64,000 nt of DNA from Cinnamomum chago (GCA_038049695.1 CP142456.1:70525422-70589421), one strand, 5' to 3'; shown: positions 12,313 through 25,142, counted from the stretch's first letter. The notes: a model not told the origin generated them from the letters alone. Made by a program: numbers and translations.

Positions 12313-12755
12313 TATGTAACCAAGAAATAACTTCTTGAAATGAATATGAATGTCTAAAAGAAATAAGACATTTCTTTTTTAATAAGCTTGCTCAAGTAAA
12401 TTTTATAATATGACATAGTTTATCAACACTACTTTTATTTTAAATAATTTCTCTCGGTAACTTAGGCAATGCCTATTGGTGCCATTCGACACGAGGGATT
12501 TAGTGAAAGTTAGGGTGTTCCGCCTTTGGTGACAGTCTAGATGTGCGCTTTTGCACAGGAAAAAGATTTTCCTTTTATTTTATAAAAAGATTGCATATAA
12601 TATTTTTTTTATAAGACATATTTAACTACATATCTTTTACATCAATAAACTTGATTTTTTAAATTAAATAATATATATTTATTATTCGATTTATAAGAGA
12701 GTCTACTTCATTCATGCATATCTATTTCAGTTAACTCCATTTCAAATAGGTAGGA

Positions 12756-12790
12756 CTAGCAACAAACGCCCGTGCTAAGCCCGGGACAAA
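12756..12790 (-). mobile_element. Helitron-like 3' end
   Basis: On the minus strand the sequence ends in an imperfect hairpin (CCCGGGCTTAGCACGGGC) followed within about 10 bases by CTAG and then T, the hallmark of Helitron 3' termini. The element would extend rightwards into the AT-rich region 12790-13500. Its 5' TC end could not be placed. A related terminus occurs at 62954. Confidence 0.45.
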
Positions 12791-13631
12791 ACAAAGATAT
12801 AGTAAATTATTATAATAATTAAAACTAAAAAAGAAGAATCCCCTATTATTATTTTAAAGAATTTTTAGAAGAAAATAAAGTGGAAAAAGACCTTAAGATT
12901 TTATGGTAAAATAAAGAAATTATCGTGAAAAATAATAATGAGAATTTTATAATATCACACCTATAAAATCTTTCTAAATTGAAAAATGTATGGGTTGAAA
13001 GTCCCCACTAAAAATGAGAAAATTTTGGATGGAAGCAAAAAGAAAAAAATGATACCATTCAAAGGAGGAAAAAAAATGAGAAAAGAAAAAAAAATGTGTC
13101 CATTAATATTAGTCATAAGAAATGCATTCACATTTTTGTTACTCATTGCTAATTAGCCCAATGAATTCAACTCCTTTGATGATAGGATCATCGAGACCTC
13201 ATAGATTGGTGGGCTCTACAATATTGGAGATTTATGACTTTAGTTAGATGGGGTCCATAGTATATAATATTGCACCATCAAAATTGATAATTGAGGATTA
13301 AGATAAGAAGATAAAATAGAAAAGTTAGGAAACATAGATTTTAGGGGAAGTTAGAAAGATTTTAGGTACTCTACTAAATGAGAGATTTTTTTAGGGAAGA
13401 TTGGAGGGGATGAAGAGATTTTAGGAGATCTGAAGAGAATTGAGAAGGCCCCACTTGAAAGGTAAATGCTCTCTCACTATTTTCTAAGTGATTTTTCTAA
13501 AAGGAGAATGATTGGGTGCTGAGGTGACACCCCCTACAGCCCACTTCCTCTTTTGCTTTAATATATATAATTAGTTCAACCAGCCATAAGACACTTTCCC
13601 TCTTTTTGAAAAGCAATAAAAAGCTTAGTTG

Positions 13632-13635
<4 letters not shown>
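12791..13635. other. AT-rich region without recognisable gene
   Basis: Possibly the body of the Helitron-like element ending at 12756. No coding sequence or clear repeats are seen, apart from A-rich tracts near 13030-13095. Confidence 0.4.

Positions 13636-13686
<51 letters not shown>
13636..13686. repeat. (TA)n microsatellite
   Basis: About 50 bp of uninterrupted TA dinucleotides. It lies directly upstream of two SINE-like tails. Confidence 0.95.
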
Positions 13687-13688
<2 letters not shown>

Positions 13689-13699
13689 GAATGTGGGGC

Positions 13700-14006
13700 T
13701 GTCAACTTTTTCATATATACATGAATGTAGGTTCCTCAGTTGGTTGGCTCTCCTTCTATCATCCTACTTTCTAGGATTTCACTGTTGAGCTGCTTGTGGT
13801 GAGTAGTCTTTCATCTAAAAGGCGGTCCAATCCCCACTCCCTGGGTACCAAACCATTATAATAAAAAAAAACATAAGCTTTCATTTGGCTCTCTATTTCT
13901 TGTCCTATTCTTTCTTGTGATGAACTTCCTTTGAGGAGTAGGCTTTTTTTAAAAGAGGTCTCACCCCCTAAAGCTGGGTACCCGAAAGAAAAAAAAAAAA
14001 AAAAAA
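13700..14006 (+). mobile_element. Two SINE-like 3' segments in tandem
   Basis: Two similar stretches each run from TTGTGRTGA-type sequence through a C/T-rich part to GGGTACC and an A-rich tail (tails near 13861-13870 and 13986-14005). This suggests adjacent insertions of one SINE family, or a dimer. The 5' promoter boxes are degraded, so family assignment is tentative. Confidence 0.4.
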
Positions 14007-14155
14007 CTCCCTATACTACTTTCTCCATGTGGCAAGTTTGCCTATACTAATTTTCTATTATACGATGATATCCCTTACATAATCTATAATATATGACAAG
14101 TTTATTTTTTGTCTAATTGAATTAGACAGACCAAACATCTATCTGAAACGTGGGT

Positions 14156-15318
14156 GGTGTTTGGCAACTCTTATTATTGCCTCTACTTGTCTTAAAACTG
14201 TGTGTAACAGTTTTAAGTTTGTTTGGTAAGTGAAGTTGCAAAGCCCATTTGAAATGGACTTTAGATGATTTGGCCCCATTTCAAGAAGCCAGCAAAAGCA
14301 GCAGAATTGAATCAGTGCTTTTGGTCTGAAGCGGATAGACTGTAATGGCTACAGTGAGTTGGACGGTCTCATGGGGCAGTCCGTTTTTTGATTTTTTTTT
14401 AATTTATGAGACCCAAAGTCATGATCCGGACTGCTAGATATATGAAGAAGGTCAAACACGGCCACGTGTCAAAATTTGGACCGTTGATCTATCTCGAATC
14501 TCAAGATATTTGCAAAAGATCGTGAGCTATTCGATCTAATATTCTGGACATTGTGGGCCCCATAATCACGATCCGATCCATTGGTTCTCTTTGGAGGGCC
14601 AAAAACGGCTATGGGCCAAAAATTGAGCCTCTAATTCAAAGTGGATCTTGAGATATTTACAAAAATGTTTTTGACCATTGATGTTCCATGCCTTAGTGAT
14701 TGAGTCTTGAAGTTGTACACAGCAGTGTGGTTTTTTTTTTTTTTTTTTTTAAATTCAGGCACCATAAATCATGATCCAAACCATTGGATATATTCAAAAG
14801 ATCATTCACGACTAAGGATCCAAATTTTAGCCATTGGATCATCATAGATTTTGAGATATTTACAAAAAACGACAGACATTTATATATACTTTTTTTTAAA
14901 TCATGGCCCCTAAATGCAAGATCCCAACCACAATGAAGATCCAAACCGCCTATAGTAATTAAAATGTGGAACACGTGTTTGAGATAAAATTTCAACCGTT
15001 GGATGATCACAGATCTTGATATATTTGCAAAATGCCCAGACCATTAGATCTATTTTTACATGTGTCTTACCAAACGGTCTATTTTTAAAATATCTATGTC
15101 TTACCAAACAGTCTATTTGTAAAACATCAATTTCAAACCGCTCCATTTGAAATAGATCTATATCATAGAGATCTATTTCGTAAAGATAAGATTTGCCAAA
15201 CAAGCCCTTGTTCTAACCAAAACAACACTATTTCAAACAGATCTAAATTGAATCAACTCCATTTCAAGCAGACCAAACTTGCCAAACAAGTAATCTATTT
15301 CAGGAGAATCCAAACACC
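14156..15318. mobile_element. Inverted-repeat element with internal diverged tandem repeats
   Basis: The ends are short inverted repeats (GGTGTTTGG at 14156 and CCAAACACC ending 15318). The interior holds at least four diverged units of about 120-150 bp. Each has a version of ATGATCC, ACCGTTGGAT and TTGAGATATTTGCAAAA (near 14420-14520, 14570-14670, 14765-14870 and 14910-15030). No coding is seen. Related sequence in the opposite orientation occurs at 22321-22972. Superfamily is undetermined because no target site duplication was clear. Confidence 0.5.
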
Positions 15319-17184
15319 AATTTTTGAATTTCTTATCATGAAGAAAACAAAAAAAAATATTTAGTCTCCTTATATTTACAAAACAGAGAAATCACTCATC
15401 AAAGAGAAAAATTTCTCTTAGAGAAACAATACTGCCCAAACTCTCAAATCAATCTACTATGGAAACTGGTTTCTCCACAAAAGACGACAAAATGCATGAA
15501 GAAAGTCACGGAGCCCCTGTAAACTAACGAGTGTTGACAGCGATTTGCAGTTCCTCTCTTTCTTCCCTTTCTGTCCTTTTGCATTTCATGTTCTCCATCT
15601 GCGGTACCACCTGTAGATTAAAAGGTAATCCAAAAACACAAAAAAGAAGAAGAAAAGATAAGACTACTTTAATAGAAACTCATGGAGATATTTGTAGACA
15701 AAGACAACAGATACTAGAAACTGGGAAGTAATCTGATTCTGGTGTCTGGCAGGACCACCAGCATACTAAAATAGCCAGACTATCATTTAAGTGGCATGTG
15801 CATATGCAAATCAGTGCCCTTAAAAAAACAAGGTACCCATTGTGGGGTTGGAGTGTTTGGATGTGGGTAAAAGGTGGGGACATCCAATGGTGATCATAAG
15901 ATCTCTCTCCCACATGGATTGCCTCATCTTCTCCCACATCCAAACAACTTTGGGGATATTTTGATTTATTTAATGTTTGGAATAGGTATGGTAGGAGACT
16001 AGAATAGTAAAACGTAATCTAAAGCCTTCATTTTTCGTATTATCGTATTAGAGGCCATATCAAAAGTAGATGTATTTAAATTTTTTTATTTTTTTTAATA
16101 AAAAATTAAAAAACAACGTCATTTCTCCACCTACAAAACTACATACTTTTTACACAAAAAAATCAAAAAGATTTTCTATTAATTTATTAAAAAAAAATAC
16201 TATCATAACTCTTTATATTTTATTCTCTATTGGTTTGATATTTAACCTTACATTTACTTTAATAGTAAATTGTCTGATGGCCGGTTGAGATTAATCTTTG
16301 CAGAAAAAGAAGAAATGATGCATGTATCCGACTATCAAGATATTTGCCTGGTCCCATCTTGACCGATGTTGGTGACTGTATAGTTTGTGGGGGACCCACC
16401 TTGTTGCAGGACAATGACAATGACTATGACTATGACAATGACAATGATAGGAGCTTATAGAATTGAAGAGTTCCCAAAATATCACCCTAATCGCCTAAAT
16501 GGAACCTATACCTATTTTGGGATCCAGGAGAAATTCGGATTCGGATATAGATTTGGATCCTTGCATATAGAATTGAAACATTTGGATTCAAAATTGAATT
16601 CTTATATATTCCAGCCCAGGATCCGGAACAAAGATGATTACATTCCCATATTAAATTATCAATACACTTTAAAGGGCCTAAACAACTTTGAGTTATACTT
16701 ACATTTGAGTCTAAATCTTTAACCATATACCATTTCATAGTGTCACATTTATATTTAAAATTTTAATTTTAAACCTTTTTTTTATCCTAATGTACTTTAA
16801 ATCTTAATTTGGATTTGGATCCAGAATCCGATTTGAATTTTATTTTACCCGAATACAACACACAGAAAACTCATTTAGGTCTTTAAAATTTAACATTATA
16901 GAAATTTATTTCTTTTTTTTTCCTTCTCTAGTATGAATGTGATTGAATCCACCAGTAGATAATGGTCCAATCACCATCAAACGCAGGTGATTGCCTATTG
17001 AGACAGGTAAGAATGCATGGGAGGGCCTAGATTGATTGATCATAGCTGGGGTCCCATCATACCAATTAATAAGTTTTCACATTCTAGCCAGCAAGCCTTT
17101 ATAGTGGCCAGGGAATATCCAATGGGCCAAGACATTCACTTTAATTGTTGCTAACGTACTCATGGCCCTTTAATCATTTCTTTA
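15319..17184. other. Intergenic, no gene recognised
   Basis: Mostly AT-rich. It includes a short (GACAAT)n/(GACTAT)n run at 16410-16447 and a stretch with repeated GGATTTGGATCC-like sequence at 16510-16860, which may be an old transposon. No supported coding region is seen. Confidence 0.4.
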
Positions 17185-17195
17185 TGAACCCCACA

Positions 17196-17485
17196 GCCAA
17201 ATTTTTTTCTTTTTTTTTGATATTTTGGGTTGTAGTAATATCTCCTCGCGCACTGAGTAAAGCGGGTAAACTCTCTTCTAATCTAAGTACGATTTAGTGT
17301 GGTAGAGTAATTTTGGATCTCCAATCACGTGCAAACCCCTCCTCGGCAAAGAGAAGCCAGATAAATTCTCCTATAACTCATAACTCAATGTGGTAGTGTA
17401 GTTTCGAATCTTCAATCAAGAAGAAACCATAGTCCTAAGCCAATCGGGTGCACTTAGCTAGGCCAACCGCTATCTAACGGGGGTG
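17196..17485 (-). mobile_element. Dimer-like tRNA-derived SINE
   Basis: The minus-strand SINE is flanked by the 11-bp direct repeat TGAACCCCACA (17185-17195 and 17486-17496). From its 5' end it shows an A-box-like GGCCTAGCTAAGTGCACC and a B-box-like GATTGAAGATTCGAAACTAC. A second, diverged copy of the B-box region and following body (17220-17340) comes next, ending in a poly(A) tail (T-run near 17205-17218). It lies just downstream of the second exon of the COR27-like gene, in what would be its next intron or 3' flank. Confidence 0.75.
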
Positions 17486-17576
17486 TGAACCCCACACCTT
17501 ACACATACCAGTTTAAATTACCCTGTCTCACTTTTTTTAACAAAAAACTAACATTTTGGTGCAACCAATTACCAAC

Positions 17577-17974
17577 CTGGTCATTGTCCGGTCGAGAAGA
17601 CGTTTCCCTCACAACATCCTTCCTCCTCCTTTCTCCACTGCCTGTAACCCACAACAGAGAAGATGAAGTACAAAGTTAATGGAAAGAGAATACAAAGAAA
17701 AGAAAGTGAGAGCAAAAACTAAGAAAACCCATATCATAGAAGAAAACATTATACCTCTCTTTTCACGCACTCTCTTTCCATTTCTCCCACAATCAAAATC
17801 CAGAGTCGACTCGGCGCTGTCGGGAAGATATCGGTCGAGCCGCTCATCACCATCCACAAAGTCATCATTCTTTAACATCCTCTTAACGAAGGATGCTTCC
17901 ATCCAGTTGAGAAATGATATGTGCTTCTCGTTTGTCCAAGACCCATCCAAACACCCCATTTCCGGGAATTCCAT
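17577..17974 (-). CDS. COR27/COR28-like gene, first two coding exons
   Basis: Exon 1 (17974 down to 17755) encodes 73 residues starting MEFPEMGCLD. It includes WTNEKHISFLNWMEASFV and LDRYLPDSAESTLDF, which resemble the conserved WTxEKHxxYLxxxEASFV block of the plant COLD-REGULATED 27/28 family. These are night-phased, cold-induced nuclear regulators linked to the clock and light signalling. A GT donor (TATAAT follows) and an AG acceptor define a 113-bp intron. Exon 2 (17641 down to 17577) adds 22 residues ending DQ at a GT donor, and the phases agree (1, then 0). Later exons were not found: the following minus-strand sequence enters a SINE within about 90 bp. The gene may be truncated, or its 3' exons may be too diverged to see. 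A longer open frame running upstream of the Met is not supported by family length. Assignment rests on motif memory, not a search. Confidence 0.5.
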
Positions 17975-18167
17975 CCAAACAACAAGCCTAAATTCAAGGA
18001 AAACCTCTAAAACAGCAGAGATGGGAGAGAGAGGAAAAAAATGATAGAATCTGGAAGGGATTGGTCTGGACTTTGGATGCGTTTTTCTTGTAGGGGGGAA
18101 GATGGAGAAGGAGAAGAGAGCTTTTGTAGGCCTTTTCTTGTGTCCGTGCTGGAAGGTAAGGAAATGG

Positions 18168-18214
18168 AAAATATCTCGGAGGCGTGGCCATGTGGAGTTG
18201 CTTTGAGATATTTT
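18168..18214 (-). promoter_or_regulatory. Two evening elements upstream of the COR27-like gene
   Basis: AAAATATCT occurs at 18168-18176 on the plus strand, and its reverse complement AGATATTTT at 18206-18214. They lie about 195 and 240 bp upstream of the proposed start codon, in opposite orientations. Evening elements bind CCA1/LHY/RVE factors and are known in COR27/COR28 promoters, which supports the gene call. Binding here is inferred. Confidence 0.55.
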
Positions 18215-18449
18215 TGTGGGGAGAGAGAGAAAGAGTTGAAGAAAAAGAATCCGATTTCCAAGGCGGTCGATTAGATGCCATTCATGGATTCCATGTGAAT
18301 ATGACATTCTAATTTGATATTTTTAGTATCAGCACAGGTTTCTCTATGGGCATGACTCAGACATTCTCTCTGAGTCTAGTGCTTTGTATCCGTTACTTGG
18401 GTCGGTGGGCCGTGGACCCTACCAACCCACAATATTGCTTTTGATAAGG

Positions 18450-18624
18450 GAAATGGATCTCCTGTTTGGTCCAAACAGGGCCCAAACAGGGAAGCCCTGT
18501 TTGGACCAATCAGGGTGCCACATGGGAGAGAGTCACATCCTATCACCTAAAAAAAATCTAATCTCCAAAAAATTTTCTTTCCCTTGTTGCACTCCTTGAT
18601 TGGACCAAACAGGGATCGGGATCC
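18450..18624. mobile_element. Small foldback MITE, Mutator-type target duplication
   Basis: The 175-bp element has an inverted CTGTTTGGTCC/GGACCAAACAG near both ends and is flanked by the 10-bp direct repeat TTTGATAAGG (18440-18449 and 18625-18634). The interior has further short CCTGTTTGG palindromes. TSD length fits Mutator-like MITEs. It is non-coding. Confidence 0.7.
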
Positions 18625-18639
18625 TTTGATAAGGTGTGC

Positions 18640-21600
18640 TGCTGCCTCTTGCTAGAAGTTTGTTAACATATAACATAATAATATAATATAACATCAGATA
18701 TTTTCTTTTTCTTATTTTTTGGTAAGCAAGTAGATATTTTATTTTGTTAAAATATGCATTTATATATGAGAAATATTCATGTGCATCCATCCCTCACAAT
18801 GTTATCGTGAGTGACAACATTAATAGGATTGACTATATAACACACATCCAAAACCATTCACACACATGGAACCCTTTTAAGTACTACACTAGACCTATTG
18901 AATTTTCACCTATATCCAAATAGATTGGACCGTTAGATTGAGGCCAAATTTTCTCCTTTAATATAAAGTCATTAAATTTATGGTCACGGATGAAGGGGTT
19001 AGAGGCATGAGATTAACCCCAATTTAAATTTTTTCCTCACCATATGGTGAGGAACATGGTGAGGAATACTACATGTATGTATTATTGTATATAATTGACA
19101 TTTGGGTGGGTAGGCATTCTGGTATACAGGTTACAATGGGCTAGGGCTCAAATGATTGGAGAGCAGGTCTAGAAGGAGAGTTTTTATCTGAATTCTGGAG
19201 GTGGGGTCCTTAGAGTAATCTAAGTAAATGAAAATCAATGAAACTCCATTGACTTCAGCTCACCTTGAAATTCAAAAGGCTCAAGATCAGCTTCCCACCA
19301 TAGTTTATTATCAAGAAGAAATTTAGTGCACTGTGACATAGTGATCACATTTTATAGAATATGCTTTAAATAGAAGTGAAAAAGTGAAATATCTGAAGAT
19401 GGCATGGCTTGTTGATAGCACAAGATAGGATGACGGATGGCAAGTTGGCAAATTTATGGATGGATCTAAAGCCAAACATGACCCAACTAACATGTGTTGC
19501 CCCGTATTTGACCTTGATATGACTGATGACAAGTTTATAATTTGCAAAACCAAATATGTAATGTTGTTTGTAAGTTACATCAGGTTCCATACTAATTATT
19601 TATGTTTCTAACTTTGAAATATAAGAAATGATTCACTAACATTTATTGTCGTGATAAAACTTTACATTAAATTTTAATCATCATCATCATCATCAAAACC
19701 TTATCACAACTATATTAAATTTACATGAAATTTTAATAAGTATTATAAATTAGTTTACAATGAATTTTGGTGAAACGGGTTTGGAGCAATCAAAATTCAA
19801 ACCCACATCAACACCGCCCCAAATCCTATGGACAAACCCACCCCTAAAGGATTCCTCAGTTGAAAGAGTGAAATTTCACGGCATGGCTCACCATTTAAGA
19901 AAATTCGAGCTATTTATAATGTAAACCGACATTGGAAAATTCAATCCAGTAAGAGTTGACTGGCTGTAAGATTGACCATATAATAAATAACTTTATTAAC
20001 ATAATCTTATGCGTTACTTATTATATTTATTAATCATATTAGTCGTCATATATGATCAAACTTATTGTAGAGCCAACTCTTATTGGAGTGAAAAATGGAA
20101 AAGTCTCATGCATAAAGACGGGTTCATTTTAAGTGGCTCTTATTCTCAATAGGTGAGGTTAGATTCTCTAATCAAATGTTCAACAATTGGTCTCCCCAGA
20201 TAGAGGAAGGTAGAGCTGTCACCAATTTCATGCAACCTTATGCCATCCTTTGGTTGATGACCTTCAATAATTAGGATCCCTAAGCAGCCAATAATGGATT
20301 CATACTGATTAGTAGTGATGCCTGGATATGTCTTGGAGTCAGAATATTTGAGTCCCATGTTGTACTATTGGATCTCTCCAAATTTTCTTTTAAAAGGAGT
20401 TAGTTTCATGGTAAGATAGAAAATATGATTAATAATAGAGATTCTTACAAAAAGGCCCATACAGTTTTACACTATCTAAAAAGGTTCCTATGTTTTTGTG
20501 TTTTTACTAAAACCATGCTTCACTAATAGTCAAAATATACAAAAATAACTATACTCTCCGTTTCTTAATTTTTTGGAAATGCTTCCTTGTGCAAATGCGC
20601 ATGTTTGGGTTTTCATATAGGAAAGCCACTTTTAATTTGTCCAATCCATTCACACACTCGAAGACCCTTGATTGGAGTTGATCTCACTATGTTTGGGTAT
20701 TACTCACCATTGAATTATATCATAAGAAATTTTCATAATTTATTTAGCTATTATACTTTCAAAACCTTAAAACGGGCCAAGATTATTTGGTCATCTGGAT
20801 ATTTTATATTTTCTCTATCCACATCCATGCTTTTACATCCATTCCTCCTTTGGTCATCAATAGGGCTATAAATATGGCCCTTGGACTAAGGGTACGGCCC
20901 ATAAAGCTCTCATTTTGAGGGTTTGTTTTTTATAATTATTTTTTAATCCTAAAGCCCGAAAGTAAAGTAGGACCAAATTTTGAAAAGCTCGCAACCTAGA
21001 GGGCCGACTAGGGCTTGACCCAGCCTGGTCCTTTATCAATTAATATATATATAATATAATATAAATATATAATTAAGAGAAGTTCAAAGTATCTATTGTA
21101 AAACCCATGTCCCACGTCCCCACCAAATATAAGGAAACTTCCGTCAGCTGCTGCTGTTGTTTCTCTATGGAAGGTACTAGCTTTTAATTCACAATTGATT
21201 GTTTTTGTTTGAAAGGAGAATGGAAGTGAAGACTTTTAAACTTCTCTCAGCCATGGTAGTGGTTTTCCTCCATGGAAAGTCCCCACTTTTAAATTTACAC
21301 TTGATTTTTTTATTTGAAAGGAGAATCGAAGCAAAGACTTTGTTCCATGAGTTGATATTCTACGATTGTGCTTTCTCGTAAGCTAGTGGCAGACCCTAAA
21401 TTTTTATTTAGGGGGCGGCTATTACTAACACTCCATTCCTACATGATTTTTTTTAACTTCAATAGTCATCTTCTCAAAGAAGCCTTTTATTCAAATTAGT
21501 GGGATGGGAAATAAATTAGCAATCATACGACAATAATAAAAAACAATGGGTATAGAGAACTCCAAAGAGGTAAAATCATTATTATACGAAAATAATGTCT

Positions 21601-22320
21601 CTTTGATTGTTTTCTTAAGCTCCTAAGAGTTCATCTATCATACTAATCCAAATGAAGGCAAGGATGTTTTGGGGGAAACTGGAGTATTGGATTATTGTAA
21701 TTGAGAAGGAAAAAAAAGTAAAAAAATAAAAATTATGAAAAAGCAAATAATCCCAAATTCAAAAACACAAAAAATACATCAATAATAAATCAACGGCATT
21801 AACAGAAGCATCATATTAGCAAAACCTAAAAGAAGAAAAAAGAGCAATAACATTATACAAGCTGAATATCCCAAAAGAAAGAATGAGTTATAAGACCAAA
21901 ATGCAACCAATAACATTATACATTAAGCCCTGCCGCATTCGTGAGGGTTGGGTAAGGGATTACTCCAGTCCAACTCAGCCCTTTGACAGCCCTAGATGCA
22001 TGATCTTCCTCACGTAACTTGAGTTAACGAGATTTGCTAACCTTTAGACATTGGTATTTTTGTCATTTTTCAACAATCAAATTACCTATTATTTGTTGCC
22101 CATGATATGATAGAGGTTTTCGTGAAGATACAAAATATGAAGGCCTTTTTGAGGTTGTCAAAAAATAGAGAGGCCTTATGTAAAAATCTCTATTATTAAT
22201 ATGATTAACACAATCTTATGTACTAACCATATTTATTAACGGGGTACCAAAAAACCATATTCATTAATCATGTTCTCTATCGCTCTATGGTGGAACAAAC
22301 TCCTATTTCAATAAAATTTA
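18640..22320. other. Intergenic, AT-rich
   Basis: No gene is recognised. There is a short (ATC)n run near 19678. Sequence near 20867 (TAGGGCTATAAATATGGCCC) and near 21985 (complement of TAGGGCTGTCAAAGGGC) looks like hAT termini, but the flanks do not match. A repeated block with GAAAGGAGAAT occurs at 21210-21330. Confidence 0.4.
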
Positions 22321-22972
22321 GGCATTCTTTGGTATCTCTACTCTTTTTTGGATGGACCCAGCAAAATAAAGTCATAAAAAAAGAGCTATAAAAAAGTCTA
22401 GTATCGAAAGAAGTGTTTGTAAAAGTCTATGTTAAATAGACTTTTCATATCAATTGTTGAAAGTTTTTTATATATTTCTCAAGATCCACAAAGTATCAAG
22501 CTTTGAAAATTAACCATACAGCTGTGTTCAACATTCCAAAGAGATCTTACGGTTTAGATCTTGTGTATAGGGCCCACATAATCCAACAATTTGAATTCAA
22601 TGGATCATTTTTTTGCACATATCTTGAGATTGGTGATGATCCAATGACTGAGATTTGGTGTCATGACCATGTTTGATCTTGTGAACATTTTCAACGGTTT
22701 TGATCTTTATTTATAATCTTAGGTTTTTAGAAAAAAATAAATAAATAATGGACTGGGGCGTGAATGAGCAAGAACACTGTTCATCCACATCTTTTTTTTC
22801 CCTCTACTTTCTACATGCTATCAATGGTGGGCTGTGGGAAATAGAGGGGTTGCTTCTACTTTTCTTTAAAAAAAGAAAAGAAAAAGAGGCCGTCAAACAC
22901 CTCTATTATCAAAATCTATTTCTAATTTAGAGATTTTAAGAAATAGATGCAAGAATTAATGATGCCAAACAG
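22321..22972. mobile_element. Element related to the one at 14156-15318
   Basis: It begins near GGCATTCTTTGGTATC and ends near GATGCCAAACAGGG. The interior at 22480-22720 contains the same building blocks in reverse orientation (CATATCTTGAGAT, GATCCAATGACTGAGATTTGG, GGGCCCACATAATCC). It is non-coding. No clear target duplication was found, so the borders are approximate. Confidence 0.4.
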
Positions 22973-23737
22973 GGATAGGGGAGTAGAACAGTGAGTATGG
23001 GCGGACCAATCACGGTTTACCATGTCATCATGTGGTAAAGACTCACCAATCCATACTCTAAAATTTATGGTTGCCCTTTACACAAGTGAGCCTTCATTGG
23101 TGGCTTAAATTTTCAATAGGTGGACCCACTGGGAATGCCCGAGTGTGACGTTTAGCAGGGTTTGTTTGACGTTTGGACATGTTCCTGCGTAACCCTCAAT
23201 CCACGTTACATAGTCCAAAGTATCTAATGTGTTTCAACTCATTGACTCATGGTGCTCCTTGGGAGGAAAATTTTGTCTATTCATTGAATCTATGTGTGAT
23301 TTTTGAGGCCTCCTTCTTTGACTATATTTGAAGGGGGGCACAGTACCCTTATCAAGGTCCTTTTAAATGCATGCACTTGCGTGTATAGAATAATTGTATG
23401 TCTCCTGATCCTGGCCCTTTGGGGTGTAAGCAAAGCTCTAAGATCAGGGGCTCAAAGATCTTTGGAAAACCCCTTTTGTTTTATGGGCGTGATCATATAT
23501 TTTCTACACTTACATCTTCAACCCCTAACCCACAAAATTTTTTAAAATATTTTTTATATATTGCTTCCCATTTCCCAAGGCAAATTTCCTAATTCCACCA
23601 CATTCTAAGATTACATTTCTAGAGTAAGAATCAGTCGGAAAAGGAGATCCAATTAAAAATAAGCTTGGCCATGAGCATCGTAACATAGGTCAAATGGAAT
23701 GAGGAGGCAAGTCCCCCCAATCTTCCACACATCTTCC

Positions 23738-24385
23738 CAATGGCGGACTCAGGATTTTCATCTGGGTGGGGCGGACAATCGTCAATTGAAAACGTCAATC
23801 ATTCTTTTGTTAGAATTTTTTTTCACATTAACAATAAAAAAAGAGAAAATATATTGCATTTAAACAGATTAGCAGTTGATCTCTTTTTTTGTTATATTTG
23901 TCCATATCTATTTTAATGAAAAAATCAATAGCATAGGTTAAAGACGTAGTTTTAAACAAAATTTTGTCTTCGTAAGGAACCCTACTATCAACACCAAATT
24001 CATAAATAAGCATTTTCAATTTCTTAAGAAACTAGAGAACAAAAAAAGAAAGAAAGAAGAGCAGATGATAAAGCCAATAACAAAAAGAGACATCATCTAA
24101 AAAAACAAGGTCAAGATCATGTAAAGGCATAGAAGAGCAGAAAAGAGTATTCATCTTCCTTCTTCATTCATAGACCGGAAACGAGCTACGTGATCTTACT
24201 CTCCCGTAGAGATAGAAAGAAAATGTTGTTTTTTTCTCTCCACCCACTAAAGACAGAAGAAAATGGTCGACGTAGGGCGATTGCTTTAGCTTTCGTGGGG
24301 CATGGCCCAACCCCCAATTTAATTCTTTGTGATTTTTGGATCTGACCTGGCGTGGATACACATGGGTCCACCCCTGCATCTTCCT
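23738..24385. mobile_element. Possible DNA transposon remnant
   Basis: The left border has GGCGGACTCAGGATTTTCATC followed by GGGTGGGGCGG, and the right border has GGGTCCACCCCTG. This is a pair of end sequences often seen on degenerate plant DNA transposons. The interior has only unrecognised frames. Similar border sequence is seen alone at 21386 and 33640. Confidence 0.3.
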
Positions 24386-25142
24386 CATTCGACATGGCAT
24401 GAAACACTGAATAGTAATGCGTTGACAAATGTGTGATTCATTAAGTGATAAGACGTTAACCGAATAGTCTTTATTGCTACACGTTGAATAAGCTATGAGC
24501 CAATTTGGATCCTTGTGCAACATTTTTAAGGGGTTGATGGTGTCTTACCTCCTACTTAAATAATAACAATTCGTAACGTTTATTTGAGTGTTGGCTATTT
24601 GATTGGGTAATGGATAAAATAAAAAAAATTAATTTATAATTTATTTTATAGATAGACTGTCCCAATTGAAAATTAAGAAGAGAAAATCAGAAATCAAATG
24701 TTTACTGTGTGCGTTCGAGCATACGCACATTCTCCGCTCGAGCGAACCCACACAAAAGGATATCTAAATACACCTTTTGGTGTGTTTTTTTTTTCCTTTT
24801 TCCTTTCCAATTAGCATTATAGTGTGGTTAATAATCAGCACATGTTTAACAACAGTCATTAGAAATAGTCTCCATTCTTCAATTAATTGGGATGATGCCA
24901 CTCCTTTTATTTTGATAGAGAACCATTTTGTGGCCGGATACATGGATCTCACATCCCTCTTCTACAATCATTATATGCACCGAATGTGATGTACGTGTAA
25001 GTCATTGAAGGTGAGCGATGTGAATGGTGCTCCTCGAGTTTTCTCTCTTGCACATGGCCGCTGATTGTTTCTCAACTTCACCATTTGATGCTTAACCTTA
25101 CAATACTTCAATTCACCATACATCCAAACATGTTATAAAGGT

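Noticed and set aside
13497..13788. Frames across the (TA)n tract
   Set aside because: They are Tyr-Ile repeats from the microsatellite.
17609..18307. 232-codon minus-strand frame taken as one gene
   Set aside because: Only the central 73 codons resemble a known family. Upstream codons lie in promoter-like sequence with evening elements, and the tail runs through a consensus intron.
20867..21995. hAT element between TAGGGCTATAAATATGG and its inverted counterpart
   Set aside because: Flanking octamers GTCATCAA and GATGCATG do not match, so the two ends may belong to different elements.
24164..24523. 119-codon minus-strand frame as a gene
   Set aside because: It overlaps a probable transposon end and has no recognised motif.
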